Shown piece after piece: positions 1 to 7,439 of a stretch of 43,247 bases of DNA. Numbering within the stretch: the first letter of the stretch is position 1; every line of letters starts with the position of its first letter. Source of the stretch: Candidatus Omnitrophota bacterium (GTDB lineage Bacteria > Omnitrophota > Gorgyraeia > Zapsychrales > Fredricksoniimonadaceae); NCBI GenBank assembly GCA_903861305.1, contig CAIOTT010000036.1:1-43247 (forward strand). The letters run 5' to 3'. Below the pieces are notes generated by a model. The model had not been told where the DNA came from, searched no databases, and saw nothing but the letters and a program-made list of their open reading frames with translations. A program made the translations under genes and the position numbers.

Positions 1-1
1 C

Positions 2-619
2 GTGGGGGCGTGGAAAGGTTCTATCGCGGGCATGAAGGCCTGCCTGGATGAAGGGCTTGATTTCCAGATCCATACGACCGTCACCAAGTATAATTACAAG
101 AATGTCGAGAAGATCACGGACCTTGCCGTCACGCTAGGCGCGAAGGCCCATCATATTTTCTTTCTCGTTCCGACGGGACGCGGCAAGAATATTTCCGCGG
201 TCATCCCATCCGATGATTACGAAGCATTGTTGAAAAAGATCCTGAAGAAACAAGGTGAGGTGCCGATCGAGCTTAAGCCCGTGTGCGCGCCCCAGTTCGT
301 GCCATTGGCGCATGAGATGCAGGTGCCGACCCGGTTCCAGCGCGGCTGCCTGGCGGGACATAGTTATTGCTGTATCCTTCCCAACGGCGATGTGCATCCG
401 TGCCCGTATTTTCCGGTGAAGGCGGGCAATGTGCGTTTGCAGCCTTTCGACGTCATGTGGAAGAGTAATCCTCTGTTTATTGAACTTCGCGATGCGAATT
501 ACACGGGCCAATGTGGTGCGTGCGAACACAAGATCTCCTGCGGCGGGTGCCGCGCCCGGGCTTACGCGGAATCAGGGGATTATATGGCATTTGACCCTGA
601 GTGTGTTTTTCACCATTGA
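2..619 (+). CDS. Radical SAM/SPASM haem-biosynthesis enzyme (AhbC/AhbD/NirJ family), 5'-truncated
   Basis: This is the C-terminal part of a radical SAM enzyme cut by the left edge of the window, so its start and its CxxxCxxC cluster motif are not visible. The remaining 205 residues end in a SPASM-type auxiliary cluster domain: GCLAGHSYCC, then NGDVHPCPYFP, then CGACEHKISCGGCRARAYA. This pattern is characteristic of the AhbC (didecarboxysiroheme deacetylase), AhbD (haem synthase) and NirJ group. These cytoplasmic enzymes modify siroheme-derived tetrapyrroles. The two siroheme decarboxylase subunits follow directly, 12 nt downstream, and hemL comes after them, which fixes the pathway. I cannot decide between AhbC and AhbD from the C-terminus alone. 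Confidence 0.88.
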   Translation: MGAWKGSIAGMKACLDEGLDFQIHTTVTKYNYKNVEKITDLAVTLGAKAHHIFFLVPTGRGKNISAVIPSDDYEALLKKILKKQGEVPIELKPVCAPQFVPLAHEMQVPTRFQRGCLAGHSYCCILPNGDVHPCPYFPVKAGNVRLQPFDVMWKSNPLFIELRDANYTGQCGACEHKISCGGCRARAYAESGDYMAFDPECVFHH

Positions 620-631
620 GGATATGTTCAG

Positions 632-1081
632 ATGCTTTCAGTTCATGACAAGGACCTCATCAAGAAGCTTCAGCCGGAGTTCCCTCTGACGGAGCGGCCT
701 TTTGCCGTCCTGGCAGCCCAGGCCGGGATATCCGAAGAGGCCATGATAAAATTCTTTAAGAAATTGCAGCGTGACAAAGTCCTGCGGTATATCGCGCCCA
801 TGTTCGATCTCAGGCAGATCGGCGTTGTGTCCAGCCTTGTGGCCATGAAGGTGCCTGTCAAGAAATTGAAAGCGACCATCAAGATCATCAATGCGTTCCC
901 GAACATCAGCCACAATTACCTGCGTGAAGATGCGTACAACGTTTGGTTCACGGTGAGCGCTGCGTCGGAAAAGCGCCGCGCGGCGATCCTGGCCGAGATC
1001 CGTAAGAGATCCGGCATCAACGACCTGTTGGACCTTAAGACCCGTAAGGTTTTTAAAAGTCGGGCGGTGTTCGATCTATGA
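632..1081 (+). CDS. ahbA: Siroheme decarboxylase subunit, AhbA/NirD-like
   Basis: A 149-residue Lrp/AsnC-fold protein. It has an N-terminal winged-helix-like segment (about residues 5-50) and an alpha/beta domain with the blocks RYIAPMFDLRQIG and NISHNYLREDAYNVWFTV. Such paired Lrp-like proteins form the AhbA-AhbB (or NirDLGH) siroheme decarboxylase, which removes two acetate carboxyl groups from siroheme to give 12,18-didecarboxysiroheme. The ATG at 632 follows the radical SAM gene by 12 nt. The stop overlaps the ATG of the partner gene (ATGA at 1078), so the two subunits are translationally coupled. The A/B assignment rests on the RYIAPMFD and NYLRED motifs and gene order. A DNA-binding Lrp regulator is less likely because two such genes sit beside the haem enzymes. 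Confidence 0.85.
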   Translation: MLSVHDKDLIKKLQPEFPLTERPFAVLAAQAGISEEAMIKFFKKLQRDKVLRYIAPMFDLRQIGVVSSLVAMKVPVKKLKATIKIINAFPNISHNYLREDAYNVWFTVSAASEKRRAAILAEIRKRSGINDLLDLKTRKVFKSRAVFDL

Positions 1082-1557
1082 AAAAGTTGTCCAAAGTCTC
1101 GAAGAAGGTCCTTTTCGCGTTGACCGAACCGCTGGCGCTTGTGCCGGAACCCTATGCGGAGCCCGCCCGGCGCATTGGTGTCAGCCAGAAGAAACTTATC
1201 GCGATGATCAAGGATTATCAGCAGCAGGGCATCATCCGCCGCATGGGCATCGTTTACGGGCATTTCAAGGTGGGGTATGCCAGCAATGCCCTTGTGGTCT
1301 GGAAGGTGGCTGAGGCGCGGATCGCAAGGACGGGTAAGATATTTTTCAATGTTCCGGCGGTCACGCATTGTTATGCCCGTAATGCCTATCCGCAGTGGCC
1401 CTATAATCTTTACACGATGATCCATGCGAAAACCAAAGAAGAGTGCCTCGCTATTATCCAGGGGATGGCCCTGAGCTCAGGCATTAAGGAATACAAGGCT
1501 TTGTATACTGTTAAAGAATTCAAGAAGATCAAGAGCGACCTGCGGGAGATACTCTGA
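1078..1557 (+). CDS. ahbB: Siroheme decarboxylase subunit, AhbB/NirH-like
   Basis: A 159-residue partner of the preceding protein with the same Lrp/AsnC-like architecture. Diagnostic blocks are IIRRMGIVYGHFKVGY (about residues 53-68) and THCYARNAYPQWPYNLYTM (about residues 98-116). The latter matches the AhbB consensus with its substrate-pocket His and Tyr. It acts with AhbA on siroheme in the cytoplasm. The ATG overlaps the ahbA stop by 4 nt, and the TGA overlaps the hemL ATG by one base, so ahbA-ahbB-hemL appears to be one tightly coupled transcript. The C-terminus (VKEFKKIKSDL) is typical of the family. Confidence 0.87.
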   Translation: MKKLSKVSKKVLFALTEPLALVPEPYAEPARRIGVSQKKLIAMIKDYQQQGIIRRMGIVYGHFKVGYASNALVVWKVAEARIARTGKIFFNVPAVTHCYARNAYPQWPYNLYTMIHAKTKEECLAIIQGMALSSGIKEYKALYTVKEFKKIKSDLREIL

Positions 1558-2825
1558 TGCGAACGACTCGGTCAAAGGCGTTGTACCAGCAAGCGTTGAG
1601 GTATTTTCCCGGCGGTGTCAACAGCCCTGTCCGCGCGTTCGGCTCCGTGGGGGGCAGCCCTTTATTTATCAGTAAAGGCAAGGGGGCCAGGATCTATGAT
1701 GAGGACGGGAATTCCTACATTGACCTTGTGATGAGCTGGGGTGCTTTGTTGCTCGGCCATGCTCCGGTTGAAGTGACGCGCGCGGTGGCAAAGGCGGCCA
1801 GCCTCGGGGCCAGCTTTGGTGCGCCGACAAGTGCGGAAACAGAACTCGCTGCGATCATTGCGCGGGCGGTCCCTTCCATGCAGAAGATGCGTTTTGTCAG
1901 CTCCGGCACGGAAGCCACGATGAGCGCGATCCGTTTGAGCCGTGGGTTCACGGGGCGTGACAAGGTCATCAAATTCGACGGATGTTATCATGGCCATGCG
2001 GACAGCCTTTTGGTCAAGGCCGGTTCCGGTGCGGCCACCCAGGGTATCCCCGGGAGTGCGGGCGTGAGCGCGGCCATCAGCCGTGACACCATCGTTTGTC
2101 CGTACAATGACATTGAATTTTTTCGTAACGTGATCGCTCAACAAGGTTCCAAGATCGCCTGTGTCATCATTGAACCGGTGGCGGCCAACATGGGGGTTGT
2201 TCTTCCGCGTGAGGGTTTTCTTTCTGAGGTGCGCCGGCTTACGGCCAAGAACGGGATCGTTCTGATTTTTGATGAAGTGATCACGGGGTTCCGTCTGCGC
2301 TTCGGCGGCGCGCAGGACCTTTTCAAGGTCAAGCCGGACCTGACGTGCCTGGGCAAGATCATCGGCGGCGGGTTGCCGATCGGCGCTTACGGCGGCAGGA
2401 AAGATATCATGGACCATGTCGCGCCGCTGGGTACGGTCTACCAGGCCGGGACATTGTCCGGAAATCCTGTGGCCGTAGCCGCGGGGATCGCGAATTTGAA
2501 AGCTTTGAGCCAAAAGGATTACGCGGCGCTGGATAAGAAAGCGGATACCATCTGCCGCGACCTTCAGGACGTGTTCAAGCGCAAGCGTACGGATGTTGTC
2601 ATCAACCGTTGCGGTTCTTTGTTCACGGTATTCTTCACATCCTCACCGGTAAATGATTTCACAACGGCCAAAGAAGCTGACTCAAAGCGGTACGCCGGAT
2701 ATTTCTGGGCCATGCTTGGGCGTGGCGTCTATTTGCCGCCATCGCAGTTCGAGGCGCAGTTCCTTTCTTTCAGCCATACGGACCGTGACGTTGCGGCGGT
2801 GGTGGCCGCGGCGGGCGCGGCATAG
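1557..2825 (+). CDS. hemL: Glutamate-1-semialdehyde 2,1-aminomutase
   Basis: A 422-residue PLP enzyme that converts glutamate-1-semialdehyde to 5-aminolevulinate, the first dedicated tetrapyrrole precursor in the C5 pathway. The start is typical (YFPGGVNSPVRAF). The SSGTEATMSAIRLSRG block binds cofactor and substrate phosphate, IFDEVITGFR carries the PLP-contacting Asp, and GKIIGGGLPIGAYGG contains the Schiff-base Lys. Length is normal for the family. Placement at the end of an ahb cluster means one transcript encodes an early and several late steps of siroheme-based haem synthesis. The gene ends in TAG, with the next ATG 5 nt downstream. Confidence 0.97.
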   Translation: MRTTRSKALYQQALRYFPGGVNSPVRAFGSVGGSPLFISKGKGARIYDEDGNSYIDLVMSWGALLLGHAPVEVTRAVAKAASLGASFGAPTSAETELAAIIARAVPSMQKMRFVSSGTEATMSAIRLSRGFTGRDKVIKFDGCYHGHADSLLVKAGSGAATQGIPGSAGVSAAISRDTIVCPYNDIEFFRNVIAQQGSKIACVIIEPVAANMGVVLPREGFLSEVRRLTAKNGIVLIFDEVITGFRLRFGGAQDLFKVKPDLTCLGKIIGGGLPIGAYGGRKDIMDHVAPLGTVYQAGTLSGNPVAVAAGIANLKALSQKDYAALDKKADTICRDLQDVFKRKRTDVVINRCGSLFTVFFTSSPVNDFTTAKEADSKRYAGYFWAMLGRGVYLPPSQFEAQFLSFSHTDRDVAAVVAAAGAA

Positions 2826-2829
2826 GGCC

Positions 2830-3231
2830 ATGATGGATAACAGCGGCAAAAGTCATCCTGCGGGGTTTTATAGGACTGCCCCGCGGGATATTTTTTTTAT
2901 GGCGCTGGTCCTGGCAGCCAGTGTTTTTTTTATTGTCCGTGACAGCGGACGCCAGGCAGGACCGGGCATGGTCCTGGTTTATCACGGCAGCCAGTTGCTG
3001 AAAGAAGTCCCGCTGGAGAAAGATGATGTTTTTCCTGTCCTTGAGGGGAGGATGCATATCCAGGTGAGTCATGGGAAGGTCAGGGTCCTTGATTCAGATT
3101 GCCTGCAGCATATTTGTACCCACACGGGATGGATACAGCGCGCGGGCCAGAGCATTGTATGCGTGCCCAACCGCGTCCTGATCGAGATAAGATCCAAGTC
3201 GCCGCAGCTCATTGACGCCGTGGCGTTCTGA
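2830..3231 (+). CDS. NusG domain II-containing exported protein
   Basis: A 133-residue protein with one N-terminal membrane segment (about residues 18-36), which would leave the rest outside the cytoplasm. The C-terminal part fits the NusG_II fold: a Cys-rich stretch DSDCLQHICTHTGWI, then GQSIVCVPNRVLIEI. Proteins of this kind often lie next to Gx-type transporters and apbE, as here, but their function is unknown to me. The open frame extends back into hemL (to 2653). I chose the ATG at 2830, 4 nt after the hemL stop, because upstream residues look like an out-of-frame hemL shadow; the adjacent ATG at 2833 is equally possible. The next gene starts 8 nt after the stop. Confidence 0.8.
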   Translation: MMDNSGKSHPAGFYRTAPRDIFFMALVLAASVFFIVRDSGRQAGPGMVLVYHGSQLLKEVPLEKDDVFPVLEGRMHIQVSHGKVRVLDSDCLQHICTHTGWIQRAGQSIVCVPNRVLIEIRSKSPQLIDAVAF

Positions 3232-3239
3232 AGAGGCCT

Positions 3240-4439
3240 ATGACAGCAGAACAAGACCATCTTCATCAAACAGCGCTCCTGGTCGCCATGGCCTGCGTCC
3301 TGCAGATCGCGGAATCCCTTATCCCGCACCCTGTGCCAGGGTTACGCCTGGGGCTGGCCAATGTGATCACGCTGATCACGCTTGTGACCATGGGCTTTTC
3401 CAGTGCCATGGAAATAACCGTGCTGCGGACCATTTTGGGGTCATTCTTGACGGGGACGTTCATGGGGCCGGGGTTTGTGTTGAGTTTCGCGGGCGGGGTG
3501 GCCAGCACCTGTGCCATGGGGCTATTGTATTATGTGCCGGGGCTTGGCATGAGCATCGTGGGGATCAGTATCGCTGGGGCTCTTGTCCATAATTTCGTGC
3601 AGATCTGTGCGGCGTATCTGATCCTGGTAAGGCATCCGGGGGTCTTTGTGTTCGTTCCGTGGCTGTGCATCGGCGCGGTTATCATGGGATGGCTGACCGG
3701 CGTCGTGGCCGGTAACGTTTGTTATGCGTTGCAAGAGGGAAGCATCAGCCCTGACCTGCGGCAGGATCCGGTAGCGTCGCAGAGTTCATTCCAGGGGCGT
3801 GGATGTTATGTCCCGGGAGGGTCGTTCGTTCACGGATTGAGCGCCGGGATGAAGATCATTTCTCTGATCATTATTTCCCTTGCCGTGCTGCTGCTCAGTG
3901 ATATGGTCGCCTACGCCTGGATACTGTTGTTGATGCTTGGCATTGCCGCCGCGGCGCAAACGCCTTTGAGCTTCCTTGTGCTGACCGTGAGAAGATATAT
4001 CTTTCTGGCGGTCATGGCGGGGTTCCTGCCGGTCTTCGTCAATGCCACAGGGCATGATATTTTCCATATCGGGTTCCTGAACTTCACGCGGGAAGGCCTG
4101 GTTGCCGGCGGTGTTTTATTTTCAAGGATCATGCTGCTGGCGTTATTTAGTGCGTTGCTGGCGCGTACCACGGCACCCTGGGACCTGGGAAAAGCGCTGG
4201 GTGAAGGTTTAAAACCTTTTAAAGCGGTGGGCATTTCAGGGGAACGGGTGGCCAGTGTTTTTTCTGTGTCATGGATGGCCATTCCTGTGTTTTGGGATAT
4301 ATCCCGCAACATTATCCGTAGCCTTGGCTGGGGCAGGTTTAAAGACATTCGCGCTATTCCTGAGGTATTGAGCGAGTTCATGACAAAATTTTATATGGAA
4401 GCGTCAGCCGTTGTTATCCCTGGAAAAGAAGCGCCATGA
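3240..4439 (+). CDS. Fused Gx-type S component and EcfT/CbiQ-type T component
   Basis: A 399-residue membrane protein made of two families. Residues about 10-165 match the Gx transporter/heptaprenyl diphosphate synthase component I family, with PGLRLGLANVITLITL and a loop rich in Gly and small residues; this family is thought to be an ECF-type substrate-binding S component. Residues about 195-385 match the EcfT/CbiQ transmembrane family: HGLSAGMKIISLIIIS at its start, then FTREGLVAGGVLFSRIMLL, TTAPWDLGKALGEGLKP, and a late PVFWDISRNIIRSLG region where EcfT proteins carry ATPase-coupling Arg residues. About 30 residues link them. The two parts normally occur as separate polypeptides. No EcfA ATPase lies in the window. 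The stop overlaps apbE by 4 nt, suggesting a shared job, perhaps flavin movement; the substrate is unknown. Confidence 0.82.
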   Translation: MTAEQDHLHQTALLVAMACVLQIAESLIPHPVPGLRLGLANVITLITLVTMGFSSAMEITVLRTILGSFLTGTFMGPGFVLSFAGGVASTCAMGLLYYVPGLGMSIVGISIAGALVHNFVQICAAYLILVRHPGVFVFVPWLCIGAVIMGWLTGVVAGNVCYALQEGSISPDLRQDPVASQSSFQGRGCYVPGGSFVHGLSAGMKIISLIIISLAVLLLSDMVAYAWILLLMLGIAAAAQTPLSFLVLTVRRYIFLAVMAGFLPVFVNATGHDIFHIGFLNFTREGLVAGGVLFSRIMLLALFSALLARTTAPWDLGKALGEGLKPFKAVGISGERVASVFSVSWMAIPVFWDISRNIIRSLGWGRFKDIRAIPEVLSEFMTKFYMEASAVVIPGKEAP

Positions 4440-5449
4440 GTACACTGCCGGTTCGCCCCAGAGCGGTGTTGTTGCTTGTGGCTGTCATAGTTTTAGCCGT
4501 GCTGGCTAAAACTTATGCGGCCTTTAATTACTATACCGAGCAGCAGACCCGGTTCATGATGGATACGTATGTGAGCATTTCTGCGACGGGACGGCACGAT
4601 GTGGTGCCTGCGGCTGTGATCGCAGCGCTGGACCGCGTGCAGCAGATCGCGGTCAAATTCTCTGCGCAGGATCCCGGAAGCCCGGTCTATGCCTTCAATC
4701 ATGAGGGCCGGCCGCTGGCGGACCCGGAGATCGTGGCGCTTGTAAGCCGGGGCCTGCAGATCAGCCAGGCATCGGGCGGTGCGTTTGACATGACTGTTGA
4801 GCCGTTGGCTGAATTGTGGGGGTTTTATACCAAAGAGCCTCATCTTCCACTGGAGAAGGATATTCACTCAGCCCTCCAGCCGGTCGGGTTCCGGCATTTA
4901 GGACTAAAGAACGGGATATTGACCAGGGACAGGCCTGATGTGCGCATTGACCTGGGGGGGATCGCCAAGGGCTACGCGCTGGTTGAAGCGGTGAAAGTTC
5001 TCAGGACGTTCGGTGTGACGTCCGCGATGGTCGATGCCGGCGGTGATGTTTATGTGATGGGCAGGAAAGGCCTTCGGTTGTGGAACATCGGAATCCGCCA
5101 GCCGCGGACCGAGGGGATCGTCGGCTATGTTTCTGTCGGGGATACCGCGGTCATGGGCGCAGGGGATTATGAAAGGTTTTTTATCAAGGACGGCCGCAGG
5201 TATCATCACATTTTTAACCCATCGACCGGTTATCCGACCGAAGGTGTCGCCTCCGTCACCTTGATCTGCGATGACCCTGTTGCCGGCCAGGCCTGGGGCA
5301 AGATACCCTTCGTCCTTGGCCCCCAAAAAGGCCTTGAAATGCTTTCCAGGATACCAGGCATGGACGTTATCATAATCCTTTCATCGGGAGAAAGGCTGTA
5401 TTCCAAAATGATGCGCCATCCCTTGAAGGTTGAACCGTCGCAACGCTGA
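4436..5449 (+). CDS. apbE: FAD:protein FMN transferase (ApbE), atypical metal site
   Basis: A 337-residue ApbE-family protein with an N-terminal membrane anchor (about residues 9-28) and no lipobox. The family attaches FMN from FAD to Thr or Ser of exported domains such as NqrB, NqrC, RnfG and RnfD. Seen blocks are RFMMDTYVSISATG, GGAFDMTVEPLAELWGF, IDLGGIAKGYAL, VDAGGDVYVMG and HHIFNPSTGYP. The likely targets NqrB and NqrC are encoded 4 kb downstream. Oddly, the usual A-D-A-x-[ST]-T metal-binding block reads G-Q-A-W-G-K (Q285, K289), so the Asp and Thr ligands known from characterised ApbE proteins are replaced. It is translationally coupled to the transporter fusion. Family membership is certain; activity is less so. 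Confidence 0.92.
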   Translation: MSTLPVRPRAVLLLVAVIVLAVLAKTYAAFNYYTEQQTRFMMDTYVSISATGRHDVVPAAVIAALDRVQQIAVKFSAQDPGSPVYAFNHEGRPLADPEIVALVSRGLQISQASGGAFDMTVEPLAELWGFYTKEPHLPLEKDIHSALQPVGFRHLGLKNGILTRDRPDVRIDLGGIAKGYALVEAVKVLRTFGVTSAMVDAGGDVYVMGRKGLRLWNIGIRQPRTEGIVGYVSVGDTAVMGAGDYERFFIKDGRRYHHIFNPSTGYPTEGVASVTLICDDPVAGQAWGKIPFVLGPQKGLEMLSRIPGMDVIIILSSGERLYSKMMRHPLKVEPSQR

Positions 5450-5494
5450 CGAGAAATACTTAAGCAAACGTTTTCTTTAAATTCCCGCCAGAAC

Positions 5495-5524
5495 TTGTTT
5501 TAACCCCCTTTTTCAGTATATATT
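5495..5524 (+). promoter_or_regulatory. Candidate sigma-70-type promoter for the repeat-protein gene
   Basis: TTGTTT at 5495-5500 and TATATT at 5519-5524 are separated by 18 nt (16 nt if TATATA at 5517 is used). Transcription would start near 5530, leaving a leader of about 70 nt before the ATG at 5601. It lies in the 150-nt gap after apbE, where no ORF is convincing. No hairpin terminator is evident in the gap. Read by eye only. Confidence 0.4.
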
Positions 5525-5600
5525 TATAGATGGTGGAGGTCGTCACATACAGTTTAGAGGGTGTGTCTTTTGTATATTGGAGATCCACAAGGAGCTGGAT

Positions 5601-6317
5601 ATGAAGAAATTAATATCATTGATCGTTTTGTTCAGTTTTGTGTTGAGCAGTATTGTTCCGCCGCGCGCTTATGCCCAAGCCCTGAATTTGCCTGCACCCG
5701 GCACGATGGTCGCCATGTCGCCGGATTACATGCCGGTCATGATGAAAGGCGTGAAGGTACATCCTGAGAATCCGCTTTTATTGGATTTCATTCTTGACAC
5801 CGGAAAGTCCGGGCTCGCGATCGATGGGTCTGAGTTTAGATCCGAGTCGCAAAAGCTCATCAAGTATTTTTTGGCCTCACTGACGATCAAGGAAGACGAC
5901 CTTTGGGTCAACCTCTCGCCATACGAGAAGGACCGGATGATCCCTGAAGAGTTGGGCAAGACAGAACTTGGGCGTGACATGCTGGTGCAGGACTACGTCC
6001 TTAAGCAGCTCACCGCATCCATGATCTATCCGGAGAAAGAATTAGGTAAAGCTTTCTGGAACAGGGTTTATACCAGGGCGCAAGAAAAGTTTGGCACCTC
6101 GGATATCCCGGTCGACACGTTCAACAAGGTGTGGATCGTGGCGGACAAGGCCAAGGTCTTCGAGCAGAACAATGGGGCTTATGTCGTAGGATCGCATTTG
6201 AAGGTCATGCTGGAATCGGATTACGAAGCCATGTCCCATCAGAAGGGTATGGCGGCGATGGAACCCTCCCCCTCGTGGGGAGGGAATGGGAGGGGGGAGC
6301 AAGAACTCACCAAATAG
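5601..6317 (+). CDS. Secreted Omnitrophota-type repeat protein, N-terminal segment up to first in-frame TAG
   Basis: The ATG at 5601 has a good ribosome site (AAGGAG, 5587-5592). It opens with a signal peptide whose cleavage is predicted after AYA (residue 25, before QALNLPAPG). The mature part has LWVNLSPYEKDRMIPEELG, LGRDMLVQDYVLKQLTASM and YPEKELGKAFWNRVY, blocks I associate with a large family in Omnitrophota genomes. Function is unknown. The frame meets TAG at 6315-6317 (codon 239), directly before VIREVVIPEIEKEVNQGQNF, which is the normal continuation of the family, so the stop interrupts a gene rather than ending one. A GC-rich palindrome is embedded in frame just upstream (6264-6284). 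Confidence 0.65.
   Translation: MKKLISLIVLFSFVLSSIVPPRAYAQALNLPAPGTMVAMSPDYMPVMMKGVKVHPENPLLLDFILDTGKSGLAIDGSEFRSESQKLIKYFLASLTIKEDDLWVNLSPYEKDRMIPEELGKTELGRDMLVQDYVLKQLTASMIYPEKELGKAFWNRVYTRAQEKFGTSDIPVDTFNKVWIVADKAKVFEQNNGAYVVGSHLKVMLESDYEAMSHQKGMAAMEPSPSWGGNGRGEQELTK
6264..6284. repeat. GC-rich REP-like palindrome inside the repeat-protein gene
   Basis: CCCTCCCC (6264-6271) and GGGGAGGG (6277-6284) form a perfect 8-bp stem with loop CTCGT, followed by a G-rich tail to about 6297. It encodes an in-frame PSPSWGGNGRG tract unlike the surrounding protein. The composition resembles small mobile palindromic elements that insert into genes. I see no second copy in this window. Confidence 0.5.
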
Positions 6318-7439
6318 GTCATCCGCGAGGTCGTTATCCCCGAGATCGAGAAAGAGGTCAATCAAGGCCAGAACTTCGCGCCCTTGCGCCAGATGTTCTA
6401 TACCATGATCCTTGCGTCCTGGTACAAGCTCGCGCTCAAGGACGCGCTTCTCAACCAGGTCTACAGCAATAAAGGGAAGACATCCGGGGTGTTGTCCGAC
6501 GACCCGGCTGTCAAAGAAAAGATCTATGACCAGTATTTGCAGGCGTACAAGAAGGGCGTGTTCAATTATATCAAGGACGATATTGATCTGGTGAGCCAGG
6601 AACCCTTGCCCCGCAAGTATTTCTCAGGTGGAGAAGAGTTCCATATGCTGCCTGGCATCCTTGATCGCTCCCAGAAGACCACCCCCGATGAACGTGCCGC
6701 GATGAAGACAGGCGACCTGGCCATGATAACGATTAATACTGTCAAGAAGGCGGTGGTCGCGGGTCTTATTATTCTTGGGATCGGTGCTTTTACACAGACG
6801 CCGTTCGCGCAGCATTTCTTTGACGTTGGCAGAGATGTAACGCCAATGGAAACTGTGAGCACGGCGAAAGGCGTTGTTTTGCCGTTAGACACCGGGGATA
6901 TTATAGGGAAGGATGCCATCGCAGGGTTTAAAAGTGTGGCGTCCTCTTCTAATGGGTATACGAATTTGGATGGGAGTATTTCCGTAGAATATGACGCCTA
7001 TTATTCGAACAGCACAGGAGATATCGGGATCAGGCTCAAAGGGGATCAGTTTCAGATGGTCAAGCGTTCGGTGAGAACATCTGACGATTTTTCCGGTGAG
7101 TATCGTATTTATAGAAATGCCAAGAGAAAAGAGTTTGTGCTTTTCCTCAAAATGAAAAAGGATGGCGTTTTGATCATTGAACCTGGCAGCCTTAAGGATC
7201 CGTATATACAACAAATGATGAGCAAGACAGACGTGGAACCAATATTGTCTTTAGATACGGGTGACGTTGTCGGAGCCGAGGACATATCAAAATTTAAATA
7301 CATGCCCGCCGGGAACGGGTATCAGAATCCAACAGAGGGTGTTTCTGTAGGATATGATGTTTATTTATCCAAGGATACGAAAGAGGCCGGGATTTTATTC
7401 CATCCTATTGTTAGTGGGAATCAGCCAGGCCAGCCGTAG
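6318..7439 (+). pseudogene. Middle segment of the repeat protein, between the two TAG codons
   Basis: This segment continues the frame of the N-terminal part. It begins with VIREVVIPEIEKEVNQGQNF and LRQMFYTMILASWYKLALK and includes PRKYFSGGEEFHMLPGILD, all expected of an intact family member. A hydrophobic segment near codons 380-400 (AVVAGLIILGIGAF) follows. The first tandem repeat starts at 6879 and the second at 7245. The first usable start codon after the TAG is a TTG at 6384 with no convincing ribosome site, so independent translation is unlikely. It ends at TAG 7437-7439. Confidence 0.5.

Noticed and set aside
1662-2513. A 283-codon open frame on the minus strand inside hemL
   Set aside because: It lies wholly opposite a conserved enzyme, has low-complexity basic sequence and no family features. 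High GC third positions explain it.
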